A stretch of DNA of 64,000 nt from Plasmodium malariae (Eukaryota; Apicomplexa; Aconoidasida; Haemosporida; Plasmodiidae), in contig NC_041781.1 in NCBI RefSeq assembly GCF_900090045.1, forward strand, positions 1,026,001 to 1,090,000, given 5' to 3'. Under the pieces are notes generated by a model. The model did not search any database and had not been told where the DNA came from. It saw only the letters and a list, made by a program, of their open reading frames with translations. The position numbers and the translations under genes are program-made. Below are positions 44,900 to 57,667 of this stretch, piece by piece; the first letter of the stretch is position 1; the number at the start of each line of letters is the position of its first letter.

Positions 44900-46303
44900 A
44901 TGATGTACCTAACTAAAGTTATTTTCAACGCGTGTCTGGCTATCCTTAACTGTAGCCTGTGTCTGTCTTCAACAAGCTTGGCAAGAAAAATGTTGATCGA
45001 TGATATGAAGATATGCCCGCATGGGTACAGAGGATGTCCAAAAGAGAAATGGTACTTTGCAACATTTTATTTTATGATATATATTAGTGGGTTTTTGGGA
45101 TGTTTTATATCTTTATATTTTAAGAACGCAAACAGAAGGAAATTAATGTTAGCTATACACTATTTATTTATTATTGGAAGTACATTAACATTTTATACGT
45201 CACCTCATGTTATTATAACATTATTTTCTCAAGCCTTTTTTGGATTAGCTATCGGATGCTCAGTTGTTACTGTATGTTTTTATGTACTTGAATATTCTCC
45301 AAAAGAAGATCAAAATTATTATGGATATATTATTCAAGTATTTTTTTCCATTGGATTATTAATTAGTTATATATTTGGAGCTTGTTATGAAAATATACGA
45401 TTTTCAAATCCAAAGACTAATCGTATAGTACTTTTATTATTATATAAGACACATATGTGTTTACCTATCATATTCAGTATAATAGCATTAATATTATTTC
45501 ATTTTGTATTTACTATGGATACACCATTACATCTATATGAATCGAAAAAATATGATAAATTTGAAACCTTAAAAACAACAATTAACTCAAAAAATTTTGA
45601 TGAAAAGAAAGAATACCACACTAATAAAAAAACAGAAGAAGTAAGTTTACTAGGTAATGATATTGCCATATATGATTTTTTTAAAAATAAAGATTTAAGA
45701 AAATTATCTTTAACATCATGTCTTCTATGCCATTTATACTCATTTAGTGGCTCCTTTTTATTTTTTAACAAGATGTTCTTATTTTATAAAATTTTCTCCT
45801 CTACAATGGCAAACACATTTATTTCTACTGGATTTATATGCCTATATGCTATATGCTCTATTATTGTAGTCACTGTACTATCACATCGTTTTCAAAAGAA
45901 GGATTTATTAATAACTGGACTTCTACTACAAACTATAGCATCTGTTTGTATAGTTGGTTCATACTTTTTAAAATTTACGAACGTTTTCAATCAACTTGTA
46001 ATAACAGCAGCTATAACAATATATTTTACTGGTTTATCCTTAGGCTTTGGACATATTTTATGGACTCATATTTATGAATTATTTCCCAAGGAGAGTAAAA
46101 GTGTAGCCGCTTTCTGTTCATATAGCTCTCTTTTTATTGCTGCTCTGATTATGTCCATATTGTTAGAATTCCTTAGCATGAAATATTATTGCTACTTATT
46201 TATTACATTTATCGTATCGCTACTTTTGTCTATTTTGTTTTTTAACTCATTTTATGAAGAAGATTCCATGGTCATCAAGAGGCACGATTCAGTGCAGGCC
46301 TGA
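44900..46303 (+). CDS. Major facilitator superfamily transporter (putative sugar transporter)
   Basis: Single exon, 467 residues. About twelve hydrophobic segments in two sets of six, separated by a charged cytosolic loop (about 215-265). The loop between segments 2 and 3 has NRRKLML (78-84), the remnant of the sugar-porter G-R-R/K signature. PKESKSVAAF near 395-405 recalls the motif after segment 10. Residues for hexose binding that are clear in the main parasite hexose transporter are not evident, so the substrate is open. By synteny it matches the P. falciparum chromosome 9 gene annotated as a sugar transporter. The start is the first ATG, and the second codon is also Met. Confidence 0.9.
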   Translation: MMYLTKVIFNACLAILNCSLCLSSTSLARKMLIDDMKICPHGYRGCPKEKWYFATFYFMIYISGFLGCFISLYFKNANRRKLMLAIHYLFIIGSTLTFYTSPHVIITLFSQAFFGLAIGCSVVTVCFYVLEYSPKEDQNYYGYIIQVFFSIGLLISYIFGACYENIRFSNPKTNRIVLLLLYKTHMCLPIIFSIIALILFHFVFTMDTPLHLYESKKYDKFETLKTTINSKNFDEKKEYHTNKKTEEVSLLGNDIAIYDFFKNKDLRKLSLTSCLLCHLYSFSGSFLFFNKMFLFYKIFSSTMANTFISTGFICLYAICSIIVVTVLSHRFQKKDLLITGLLLQTIASVCIVGSYFLKFTNVFNQLVITAAITIYFTGLSLGFGHILWTHIYELFPKESKSVAAFCSYSSLFIAALIMSILLEFLSMKYYCYLFITFIVSLLLSILFFNSFYEEDSMVIKRHDSVQA

Positions 46304-47700
46304 AGCAAGCTCTCCGTGTTGCGAATAGGTGGGTCCACATTAGTGTATACATGTGTATATACATGTGTATATATATGTGTGCATGTACATGTGCATGTAC
46401 ATGTACATGCACATATGAATATATACTCACCTGCCTGCTCCTGCGATGGCAAATACTAATCGAAAAAACAAATGACGACGCCTTGAATTCCTAAGCCACA
46501 ACATCAAACAGATTTTTCCACCTCACGAACTGAGAAAGGATTTTATCAAACAAAATACAGCGAAATTTCAGTATTACCATTAAAAAATATATGGGTACCA
46601 AAAAGGGGAAATGAAATGAAAGCACAAATCTGAAAATAGACGAAGTATACAAACAAAAATACTCACGCACACCATGCATGAGTGCACACATCATTACGTG
46701 CGTTAATACATATCTAAGTGCATATATAAATGCGTATATATGTTTACATTCTTAAACACAGTATGAGAACACGTCTCTGAGTTGTATGTTTTTACGAGTT
46801 CCCTCCTTTACTTTTCCTTTTTCTCCCACATTTCATTCACCCTTTGTATCACTTGACTTTTTTTAAGTCTATTAATACCATTTTATGTTTCATTTCTGCT
46901 GTAATAACTTTCATAAAAAACAAACATTTTTTTTTAGTTTTTTGTTTTTAGTCAATTTTTAATTATCCATATTTTTACTCGCCAAGAGCTCAGTTCATAC
47001 TTTTTCCCTTTTACACAGTGTGCTGTGATTATCATTAATATTATTTTCACTTCATTTTACTCAGTTTTGCTAAATTTTACTCTATTTTATTTTATGTTTT
47101 TATCCTTTTTATGTATGCTCTTACGATTTAATCTTTTTCAATTCCACTTCTTTGCTTTTGTTAATTTTAAATTTTATCTAGCCAAAAAAAAAAAAAAAAA
47201 TAAATAAATAAAATTGAAGTTAAAAAAAAAAAAAAAGTGATAACATTCGGCATTAATGAGGCAGAATATGTTTTGGGCATAAATAAATATACATATAATA
47301 CTATTGCATGAATATATATATATACATATGTACATAAATGCATAAGTACATGATGCCAACATGTTTTAACACGAGTTGGGTGTTACCTTTCCGAGTAAGA
47401 TACATTTGTAGATCCCTCAGTTGAGATGATAACAAGTTATATATTAAGGTTCCGAAAATATTCCAAATTATAGTTTCTTTGAATGTATGATATTTGAATT
47501 GTTTTTATTAATTTTGTCGGTTTAATATTCTCTAATTTAAATTATTTATATCTTGCCTCCTTTTTTTTTTCTTTATCTTTTTTTTATAAAATCCTTGACA
47601 ATACTTTCTTCTGTTAATGCTCTCAGAAATGGCAAAATTTTCTCTAGTAAAAAGATATGCGTAGAATGAGATTGTTTATTTTCTTTGGCCGAAATATACG
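46304..47700. other. Spacer between MFS and OST48 genes
   Basis: AT-rich, with TGTATATACATGTG-like short repeats (46345-46420). The stretch 47370-47470 is more complex than the rest but has no feature I can name. The 3' flank of MFS and the promoter of OST48 lie here. Confidence 0.55.
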
Positions 47701-49221
47701 ATGAGAAAAAAAAAAATTATAAGCGCTTACTTCTTTTTAATACTTTTCTCATTTGCCAGTATAATAATAAAAACATATGTATGTGGAAAAATAAAATTAG
47801 AAATTGTTGACTCTGACAAAAAATCCATTGAAGGGAAAATAAAAAATAATGTGAAACAGTTTAGCCAGAAAAAATTATTGGTAATAACGAATATAACTAA
47901 TTTAGAAGTAACACACAAGAGCTTTTTAAGTTTGTTAAGTGGGAAAGAAGGAAACTACGTGAAAAAGGTCGTTCACATTGATAAGGGTAGCACGAGTGAT
48001 AGGAATGGTAAAGCACTGGATGGTGGGGATGGCAAAGCAGTGGGTTGTGTGAATGGAAAAACAAAGAACGGAGAAAGCGAGTTATTCGGAAAAATAGACC
48101 ACTCCTTGTATGACGGATTAGTAATCATATTGGATACCCTGGATGACGATATCATTACAAAATTAAATATTGATTATGTAAAATCATTTATAGAAAAGAA
48201 GAAGCATATATTTTTAAGCCTAAATCGAGTGAATGGAAAAATTGCAAGTGATTTCCTAAATGAACTGAACCTAAATGTGCATGGAAATAACTCGTACGTT
48301 TATGATAATTTTAATAGTATATTATTAAAAAGAGGATATTTTGATGGGAAAGAAAAAGTGGGAAAAGCTTTTTATTCAACTGAAATAATAGAAAATACGC
48401 CCATAATAGTAAGCATATTAAAAAAGAGAAAACAATGTATATTATTCAAAGGAACAGCACATTCTGTTTTGTTAAAAAACAAATATTATCTAAACGTTTT
48501 AACATGCCCCAAAACATGTGTCTTATATGATAAGAATGATAATATTATGAAAAAACGAAAACAAGGAACAGATTTGTTATTAGTATCATCCATTCAATTA
48601 GAAAATAATTTTCGTTTAATTTTTTCTTCCTCCTCTGATATATTTTCAGACTTATTTTTTAGTTTAAATAAAGATAACTATAAATTTGCTGATAATATAA
48701 TTCAGTGGAATTTAAAAATGACTGGTATTTTAAGATATAATAATTTTAAATTATATAAAAAAGGAGATAAAGAAAAAAAGGATTTTTTTGTAGATGATTC
48801 TGTTCTTATATCTATTGATTTATATGAATTAAATAACAGTTATTGGATACCTTATAAAGAAAATGACATACAATTTGAATTGATTAAAATGGAAATTATA
48901 ACAAGAAAATTTTTTTATACAAATAAATATATCAACAGTCCAACGTACTACAAATATATAAATTTACCAAAAGAACATGGGGTTTATAAATTACATATTT
49001 ATTATTTGAGAAAGGGATATAATATTTTAAACTTGGAATATTTTATACCTGTTAGATCGTTTTTACATTATGATAAAAGTAAAAAAGTAAAACTAAAAAA
49101 TTATCCTTTCTATTTTTACATTTATTTATCGCTCTTTTGCTTTTTTATTATCACGTTGATAATTTTGTTTGACGATTCGAGGTGTACCAGTGAGGAGGCA
49201 AAAAAAGAAAAAATGGCCTAA
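47701..49221 (+). CDS. Oligosaccharyltransferase 48-kDa subunit (OST48/WBP1)
   Basis: Single exon, 506 residues; a subunit of the ER complex that transfers dolichol-linked glycans to Asn of nascent proteins. A signal peptide is at 1-28. The Rossmann-like region has LLVITNITNLEVTHKSF near 60-76 and YDGLVIILDTLDD near 137-149. The C-terminal part shows GILRYNNFKLY, HGVYKLHIYYLRKGYN and FIPVRSFLHYDKS, the usual family landmarks. A single membrane anchor lies at about 474-494, followed by a short charged tail. Length fits the family (430-460 residues) plus a Gly/Lys insertion at about 92-130. Plasmodium makes very short N-glycans, so the role is conserved though the glycan differs. Confidence 0.88.
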   Translation: MRKKKIISAYFFLILFSFASIIIKTYVCGKIKLEIVDSDKKSIEGKIKNNVKQFSQKKLLVITNITNLEVTHKSFLSLLSGKEGNYVKKVVHIDKGSTSDRNGKALDGGDGKAVGCVNGKTKNGESELFGKIDHSLYDGLVIILDTLDDDIITKLNIDYVKSFIEKKKHIFLSLNRVNGKIASDFLNELNLNVHGNNSYVYDNFNSILLKRGYFDGKEKVGKAFYSTEIIENTPIIVSILKKRKQCILFKGTAHSVLLKNKYYLNVLTCPKTCVLYDKNDNIMKKRKQGTDLLLVSSIQLENNFRLIFSSSSDIFSDLFFSLNKDNYKFADNIIQWNLKMTGILRYNNFKLYKKGDKEKKDFFVDDSVLISIDLYELNNSYWIPYKENDIQFELIKMEIITRKFFYTNKYINSPTYYKYINLPKEHGVYKLHIYYLRKGYNILNLEYFIPVRSFLHYDKSKKVKLKNYPFYFYIYLSLFCFFIITLIILFDDSRCTSEEAKKEKMA

Positions 49222-49666
49222 ATATTTGTCATACAAATGGGTATAAGTAGAATGTTTCACGAGTCCGTATGGCACGTAGAAGAATATATGTGTACGTGGG
49301 TACGTGCGTATGTACATATTTACATGTGTACTTGTTTATACATACACCTTTGTCGTTGCACTCCCACATACAGTTTCATAGCTCGCACTGACATATTACA
49401 GCTGTTTTTCACTTTTGTTCTATACTTTATTTTTAAATATTCCACATATGAATATGCATTACATATATATATATATATATACTATGTACACAGATGTGCA
49501 CACTGATGATTATTTTTTCTCCCACCCATTTTAACATAGGCGTTCCAATTTATTTCTTTATTAAAAGGCTGCCACTGGTTAGCAAATTTTTTTTTTTTTT
49601 CAATTATATTCTTTCAATTTTTTACTTTTCTATATTTTGTATTTTATCTATTTTATCCATTTTATC

Positions 49667-49712
<46 letters not shown>

Positions 49713-50211
49713 CTTTTTGGTTTTTTCTATTTTTATTTTTTTTGTGGTAACAATTTTTTTTAATGTTCATATTTGATTTCATTGTAAAATAGTGCGTTTG
49801 CAGAATCATAATATGTTTAACATTTATGCGCGGAAAAATTGTTCAATTAAAGATGGGTAAAAAATGCACATATAACACACGCAAGAATTCATGTACATAT
49901 ACATTTATGTATGCATATATGTACATATGTATGAATGTACGTATGTATGTACGTGTGTAGGTAAGTACGCATGAATGTACGTGTGTATGTAAGTACGCAT
50001 GAATGTACGTATGTATACACATTATGTATAACTTGTACAAAATTAACTTAATTTGTCCTTTTGAGTTTACTCCATTCCATAATTAATGCATAAATAATTT
50101 AGAGTGCATTTCGTTTTGAACCGATTTAATAAAATTTTCGTACAATTTTAAAACATCTTATCACATCGAATTTGACAGTTCAAAAGAATCGTAATTCTCC
50201 TTGCTAAACTG

Positions 50212-50364
50212 GCGGTTTGTATATATTTTTATTATTTGCGGTTTGTATATTTTTTTAATATTTGCGGTTTGTATATTTTTTTAATATTTGCGGTTTGTAT
50301 ATTTTTTTAATATTTGCGGTTTGTATATTTTTTTATTATTTGCGGTTTGTATATTTTTTTATCC
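50212..50364 (+). repeat. 25-bp minisatellite (GCGGTTTGTATATTTTTTTA), ~6 copies
   Basis: Six near-identical units of TTTGCGGTTTGTATATTTTT plus TTAATA. GCGG is conspicuous in this AT-rich DNA and recurs every 24-25 bases. Confidence 0.9.
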
Positions 50365-50395
50365 GACATCAGGAACGCAAGACAAAATTGAAGTT

Positions 50396-50524
50396 TCATT
50401 TTGAAGTTACAATTTGAAGTTATAATTTGAAGTTTTAATTTGAAGATTTAATTTGAAGATTTAATTTGAAGTTTTAATTTGAAGATTTAATTTGAAGATT
50501 TAATTTGAAGATTTAATTTGAAGT
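50396..50524 (+). repeat. 12-bp repeat (AATTTGAAGATT)
   Basis: About ten copies of TTTGAAGTTATAA or TTTGAAGATTTAA, starting 32 bases after the 25-bp array. Confidence 0.88.
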
Positions 50525-50631
50525 CTGTTTTACGTTTTAATTTCACACATTAATTTTACGTTTCAGTTTTATGTTTTTATTTTTTTATTTTATTTTATAT
50601 TTTTGGTATTTTAAATGAACACTGTGCAGTA

Positions 50632-51363
50632 ATGAAATACTTAAACAATTTAAAGGAACTGGAAAATAAGATAAAAGCAATATGTGATAATTATTCTGTT
50701 GTTAGCCCACCAAAAATATTAATAGTAACTAAGAATGTAGGAATAGAGGAAATAAACAACATTCACACCTATGATAAAAAATACCATTTCGGGGAAAACT
50801 CTATTGATGTTTTAGCAGAAAAATCTGAACAGTTACCAGGTACAATAAAATGGCATTTCATAGGTAATTTACAATCAAAAAAATGTAAATATGTTTTAAA
50901 TATAAAAAATTTGTATATGATTGAATCATTAGATAAACAAAAAAAAGCAATGTTATTAAATAATTATTTAAAAATTATGAATGAAAATGAACAGAATAAT
51001 AGTGATAATTTAAAAAAAATTCGTGTACTGATACAAATTAAAACTGCTGATGATCCAAATAAGACAGGAATGTTACATAATAATTATGAGGATATTGAAA
51101 ATACCATTGTATACATTATTACCAACTGCAATTTCTTAATATTTAAAGGGTTAATGACTATATCTTCCTTAGAAATAAATACACGAGAAAATTCATTTAT
51201 TATTTTAAATAATATAAGAAAGAGACTTTTAAATAATCAAATTGTAAGTAATTATTTTCAGAATAAAAAATTTCATATGAGTATGGGAATGTCTGGTGAT
51301 TTTGAGCTAGCCATTAAGCATCATGCAACTCATCTAAGGGTTGGACGAGCAATTTTCAGCTAA
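50632..51363 (+). CDS. Pyridoxal phosphate homeostasis protein (YggS/PROSC family)
   Basis: Single exon, 243 residues, the family's normal size. It binds PLP and helps control the level of free vitamin B6 cofactor; it has no known catalytic activity. The PLP lysine is K34 in LIVTKN (K36 in E. coli YggS). HFGENS (72-77) and WHFIGNLQSKK (about 94-104) follow. MGMSGDFELAI (about 218-228) and LRVGRAIF at the end bind the phosphate. It lacks an N-terminal extension, so it is probably cytosolic. Confidence 0.94.
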   Translation: MKYLNNLKELENKIKAICDNYSVVSPPKILIVTKNVGIEEINNIHTYDKKYHFGENSIDVLAEKSEQLPGTIKWHFIGNLQSKKCKYVLNIKNLYMIESLDKQKKAMLLNNYLKIMNENEQNNSDNLKKIRVLIQIKTADDPNKTGMLHNNYEDIENTIVYIITNCNFLIFKGLMTISSLEINTRENSFIILNNIRKRLLNNQIVSNYFQNKKFHMSMGMSGDFELAIKHHATHLRVGRAIFS

Positions 51364-51744
51364 TTTGCTATTATTTTTGACTTAATTTGCGATTATTTTG
51401 TGCTTAATTTGTAGTTAACCTTCACTCAATTTGCATTTATTATTCTCTGAATTTGTGGTTATTTCGCATTTAACTTTGAGTAATTTTTCAGTTAATTTTT
51501 TTTTTTTTTTTCTGACTTGTTCATGTATTTTAGGTATCAATTACCGCTATTCGTATCTACAATGTGTGTGTGCGTGGACATGTGTATAGGTTTAATATGA
51601 GGAGAGGTTGAATATATGGATAGGTTGAATATGTGGATAGGTTGAATATGTGGATTGGTTGAATATGTGGATTGGTTGAATATGTGGATAGGTTGAATAT
51701 GTGGATAGGTGAATATGTACGTATGTGCATATATGTAATGCGTG

Positions 51745-51788
<44 letters not shown>

Positions 51789-52690
51789 TATGTACATACA
51801 TGCGCTTATATTACACATGTGTGCACATTCGGATATCATCTGTATTTGGCTTGAATTGGGAAATGTATATAATTTTTAAATATTTTTTATTCGTTATTAC
51901 AACTTTACAATAGTGCTATTCTTTTCCCTTCATTTCATTTTCAATTTCAATTATCTTCTTTTTCTTTTTTGTTATTAATTTTTTAAATATTTACGAATTA
52001 ATAAAATTGTTTCCTTTGTTTTTTTTTTTTATGTTCACTAAACATAAAATTTATAAATTAAAAAAAAGGAAAACGAAATAATAAATGCTTACTTAAATAG
52101 TAAAATTTAAGTGGCATAAAACGAAATAATAAATGCATATTTAAATGGTAAAATTTAAGAGGCTTACGTTATTAACAAAAAAAAAAAAAAAAAAAAAATA
52201 TAATAATAAATAAAAATATTTGCCTTCTTCCGTTTTTTTCATAGTATTATAAAAAATTTGGAAAATATACATAAAACGAAAATGAAGAAAAAAGAAAAGA
52301 AAAAATAAAAATGAAATATTTAAAAATAGGTATTCACATATAATAATCATTTTATAAGGATAGCCGAACAAAAAATATAATAGGTAACTCGCATTATATA
52401 TACGAATAAAAAATTCAAATAAATACATATAATGTAAACATGTGTGTATGTATATACATATATATATATACACATATGTATATATTTTGTTTGCTATATT
52501 AACTACACGTGCCAACTACGTCGTGTTAGTTATCCATCTAAAGAAGAATCATCCAAATGATTTGCTAATGAAGTCCATCATCTTGTCAAATAAATCAAAT
52601 AATAGCTACATACATAGGTAGAGAAAGAAATATAATATATGGTCCCTTCCTGTGCTTTCTATTTTTTGGCCCCTATTTTTGCAACTTATA
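51364..52690. other. Convergent spacer between PLPBP and TLDc genes
   Basis: TAATTTGC-like repeats directly after the PLPBP stop (51364-51500), the 17-bp array at 51605-51712, a (TA)n run (51747-51785) and A-rich DNA. No gene recognised. Confidence 0.6.
51605..51712 (+). repeat. 17-bp minisatellite (GGTTGAATATGTGGATA), 6-7 copies
   Basis: Units differ only by TGGAT[A/T]GG and one ATATGG variant. G-rich relative to surroundings. Confidence 0.9.
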
Positions 52691-55600
52691 CTAAGTGTCA
52701 TCAAATATCCATAGCTGTAAAAATTGAATTTCAAATTCATCGTCATGCGTTAATAAATCGTTATCATATGTATTACTTTTGTTGGTCTGACCTTTGCATA
52801 AGTCATCATTAATAACTAAAGCATAGTTATCTCCACCCCCAATTGTTATTGATCTCTCATCTGAGTACACAAAATAACTATTTCTACTTGTCCATGAATA
52901 CACTTGAATTGAAATGCCCTCACCACTTTTTTTATTACTTCCACAGTTACTATTACCACCGCAGTTACTATTACCACCACAGTTACTATTACCACCGCAG
53001 TTACTATTACCACCGCAGTTACTATTACCACCGCAGTTACTATTACCACCGCAGTTACTATTACCACCGCAGTTACTATTACCACCGCATTTATTATTAT
53101 CTCCACAATTATTATTTATAGAATAGTCATTTTTACAGTTTTTGTTACTACTGCTACTGTCGTTCTGCTCGTTTAGCTCCAATTTATCCACATCCGGAGT
53201 GGAAATATCGCAAAATTCATCATTTTTTTGATGCATGAATGAGTTAAATTTCTCCTCATTTATGGTTTTTGCTTTAAAACTGCTAATTTCTTTAGATGAA
53301 CTTACACCATCATAATTATAATCGTGTATATACGTTTTGGATGTATTTATATATACAGTAGCTCTAGGTTCATCACTTGCTTCATTACAATAACCTTTTG
53401 TTAATTCCTGTGTATTATCTTCAAAATCGCATGACAGTTTTTCATGTGTATTTGTACAATACGAATTATTATTGAACACTTTAATATCATTAGTTTCTAT
53501 GGACGTATTTTCCCTTTTTGTACACTCCATATTTTCGTCCGATGTATATAAATTATCTGAGCTTCTATTATATGTACTACTACAATCAACTTCTTTTACT
53601 TTTTTTATTTTTCCATCTTTTAATTTATTACATGAATTTTTGAAAGTAAATAAAAAATTTTCTCCTGACCCGTAATAACAATTATCACAATGTAATTTGT
53701 CTAAAAAACATCCAAACAAAACATTATCCATATCACATATTAGCAATATTACACATCCTTTATTCAGAACACTTCTATATAATGTTTTTAAGGATACTCC
53801 ATGTATGCTTGAGCAAAAAGCCAATTTCCATATTTTAATGCTCAAGGTAGGTGGTAAATAATAATTGATTTGTTTGGTCATTTCTTTACTTAATAACTTT
53901 ACAGAACCGCTAATATACTCCAATTTTGGTGTTAAGTCTAAATATTTTAAATCTTTCATATCATTCATTGAATTCGTTCTTTGCAATTTTTTTTTGGATT
54001 CCTTAGCAATTAACGATTGTTCAATAATACTTCTTAACAATTCGTTCGATGTGAATGGTACTGATGTGATTGTCTTTTTTATTTTATTCTCTGACTTTCT
54101 TACTTCATCTATCTCTTTTATTATTTTTGTAGTTGTTTCATATGCCTTATTATTATTAAAAAATCTAAATAGTATAAAACTTTTCTCTTCATATTTCTTA
54201 TGTACTCGTTTCATTAACTCACCATTCTCTAAATGGTCATCCAATTTATTGCTAAAATGATCATTTATATTAGTATAATTATGCAATGCATTGTTTATGC
54301 TCTTATTATGAAGCTCAAAGGAAATATTTTTTAATCTATTGGAATACGAGGGTTGTGATGCGTTCAGAATATTGCTACTTTCTTCTCTCTTCATCGTGTC
54401 TGTATTTTTTTTACCACTTCTATTATATATATCACTTTCATCATTTTTATTATTTTCAATAGAGTGGCCATTTTTTCCGGATGCTCTCTTCATATCGTTT
54501 TCCTCAGGATATGGTTTTTTACTAAAATTTTTATTAAAGCTAACGTCGTTACCACTAGCTTCGTTTATAATAGATTCGTTAATATTAACTGTGATTGGCT
54601 GCTTATATGGGTCGTTTTTTAAATATATTCCACTTGCGCTAGATGTATTTTCTTCATCATCTTTATTTATATCTTCTTCCATTGCAGTAATCGTCTCTCC
54701 TTTTGATTTAATCTCTTTGGTTATATTCGATAATCTTCTTTTTGTTTTTCCAAATACGATTGAATTATCTTCATCCCTAAAGGAGTAATTAGAATTAGCT
54801 AAATTTAAATTATTTTTATATGTTATACTTGGATGAGAAGAAATGACCTTACTATAATCAGTTTCATTAATTTTTTGATAAATTTTTAAATCGCTATCTT
54901 GTAAATGGTCAACAATATTATTCTTCGGTGATGTGATATCAAAATTATGGAAATTATTTTTTTTCCTTTTCATTAGTTCATTCTTTTCATCCCTTTCATC
55001 CCTTTCACCCCTTTCACCCTTTTCATGCTCCATCTTTTCGTTGTCATTATTTTCACTTTGCTTTGATATATCTGTAGAAAAATTCGTTTCTTCAATTTGA
55101 TTATTTTTATAATCTTTCAATGATATATTTTGAACTAACGGATTGGCTAAATTAAATACGTAAGATAAACTTTTGCTTATATATTTATAGTATGATATAC
55201 TTTTTTGTTTATTTATTTCATCCATATTATTATTTCCTTCATTACTATTAATGTTATATAACTTGTTAGTACTATTTCGTTTACTTAAAGAATCATTGCA
55301 CATTCTACTATAAATACTTTTTAATAAAACTTGAATAAAACCACATGTGTCTTCATTATTACATAAGTAAGTATCTTTTGTTGGCACAACAATATGAGCA
55401 CATTCATAAATATCATATAAATCAATAAATATTTGATATGTTCCAAATCCATCCTTAATTACATTTTTATCTCTCAAATCAGGCTCAAATAATAAAGATT
55501 CTTTTGTTAAAATTAGGTGACCACTTATGGAAAAATTAGTTAAACAATATTCACACTGTTCTCGAAATAAAATACAATTTTTTCTCTCTTTATCCTTATC

Positions 55601-56233
55601 CTCCAGTTTCGTGTATTTATTTATGTTCGTTGAAACTATTGCATTGCGTATTATTCCTTTTTCGAACTAGCCAAAATATGGGGAAGAGGGAGGGGAAAAA
55701 AAAAAATATATATATATATGTGTGTTTAAATGTATATATATTCGTGTGTATATGTATTTATATACGTACGTGTGTAAATACATACATGTATGTGTGCATA
55801 TATGAACAGGCAAGGACAAATTTAAAACGAGATCACATATATACACACAGATACGTTGCACACAGACTGAAAAATAACTCATTTGTAATATGCTGGCAGT
55901 AAATTGGACGAATGGACAACTTTAAATACTCAAAATTGTTACATATGCGTAATAATGGAAAGAAAAAAAATATAAAATTATAATAATAATAATAATAATA
56001 ATAATGTAAACTAAAATAAAATAAAATAAAAAATTATGTACAAGTCATAAAAAGTATATGGTCTATATAATCAAAAGTTCATTAATAAATATTTTTTTTT
56101 TTTATTTTTTAATTGTGTATAATATCCATTTTCCTACTTCAAATTTATTGGAATATTGCAATTTTTCTGTTATGCCTTCATTCTGGAAAACGTTTAACAC
56201 TTTTATTTTATTTTTTGTTTGATTTTCATCCAT
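52691..56233 (-). CDS. TLDc-domain protein with possible GRAM-like N-terminus (OXR1/NCOA7-like)
   Basis: Two exons on the minus strand: 56138-56233 (starting MDENQTKNKIKV) and 52691-55666, phase 0, 3072 bases, 1023 residues. The frame is open well upstream of the TTG at 55477, and a polypyrimidine tract plus TTGGCTAG acceptor ends it at 55666. Residues about 65-130 (ISGHLILTKESLLFEPDL) look like a GRAM fold. TLDc begins near 611 (LEYISGSVKLL), includes IWKLAFCSSIHGVSLKTLY and YYGSGENFLFTF, is broken by an insertion of about 250 residues, and resumes near 949 (QVYSWTSRNSYFVYS, IGGGDNYALVI, LQLWIFDDT). The insertion holds eight copies of GGNSNC. GRAM plus TLDc recalls OXR1/NCOA7, linked to oxidative-stress resistance and V-ATPase regulation. 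The first exon is an inference. Confidence 0.82.
52938..53096 (-). repeat. Coding 18-bp repeat (GGNSNC)8 in the TLDc gene
   Basis: The unit encodes Gly-Gly-Asn-Ser-Asn-Cys. Copies are almost identical at DNA level, so the array expanded recently. It sits within the insertion that splits the TLDc domain. Confidence 0.92.
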
Positions 56234-57617
56234 TGTTTCTTGTTTAATTTATTACATTTTTCATTGACATTCTTTTTATTAAATTTTGTAAAAACACAAA
56301 TTGAAATTTAAAGTAAAAAAAATAATATTATTATTTCTGCGTTTTCACAAGAAAACAATTATACATAAAAGTTAAAAACTATTTCAATAGTAACTTTAAA
56401 AAGGAAAAAAAAAATAAATTAAAATAAAATAAACTAAAATTAACTAAAATTAACTAAAGTGAACTGAAATGAACTGAAATGAACTGGAATTAACAGGAAT
56501 TAACTGGAATTAACTGGAATAAATCAATTTAAAATGCATAAAATTTATTAAATAAAATTACAAAAAATAAATGAAAGTAAAATAAATGTAAATGTAATGA
56601 AAAATATTTGGACGTAAATCGTAAAAAGGAAAAAAACTCTTAAATTAATTTGTAATTATATGTACATATTTTTAAAGGTGTCTTATTTTATTTGAAATTT
56701 TATATGCTCTATAAAATATTAAAAAAAAATTATAAATATTTTCTTGTTTAAATTGCTTTAAATTGATTTAAATAGTTTAAAAAAAAAAAAAAAAAAAATA
56801 ATAATAATAATAATAATAGTTATTATAATAATGATAACAATAATAATGATAATAATAATAATGATGGTAATAATAATGAAGATAATAATAATGATAATTA
56901 TAATAATGATAATTATAATAATGATAATGATAATTATAGTTATAATAATGATAATGATAATAATAATCGTAAAAAAAAAATAAAAAAAACAGACAGACAA
57001 ACAAATAAGCAAACACCCAAACAAATAAGCAAAAACCCAAACAAATAAGCAAAAACCCAAACAAATAAACAAATAAACAAACAAAAATCAGTAGAAAGGG
57101 TTAATATTGCATATTTGTTTAAACTATTTAACCTGTTTTAGTTCATATTCGTATATTTTGTATACATACATTTAAAATATATATACATATAAACGTACTT
57201 ATAATTTCTCAAGTTTTTGTGTAATTAAAAACAAAAAATACAACCTTTTAAATGAAATTTTACTCTTTACACTTAAATTATATTATCATACTGATTTAAA
57301 ATCATTTAAAAGGATAAAAAAAAAAAAAAATTAAAAATTAAGAAAACTTAAAAATTAACCATTTATTAGGAAATACAATTACTAAAAATAAAATGGAAAA
57401 AAAAAAAAAAAAAATTCAAAAGGATATTTTTTACTACTGTTGCATTTTAATGAAATAAAAAAAAAAAAAAAAAAAACTGCATAAAAAAAAGGTGTTGTAG
57501 TGTTTTTACTTTTTAAGGATTAAACAGTTAAACTGCAATGTTAACAAATCGCATTGATTTTTTAAAAAAGAGTATCCATAATATAGTATAATATACTTTA
57601 AAGGAAAAATGCCATGG

Positions 57618-57667
<50 letters not shown>

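Larger units (their letters stand above)
49222..50631. other. Spacer between OST48 and PLPBP genes with two adjacent minisatellites
   Basis: Contains a ~43-base poly(T) run (49670-49712), GTACGTATGTAT-like repeats (49920-50020), and the 25-bp and 12-bp arrays upstream of the next gene. No gene seen. Confidence 0.6.
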
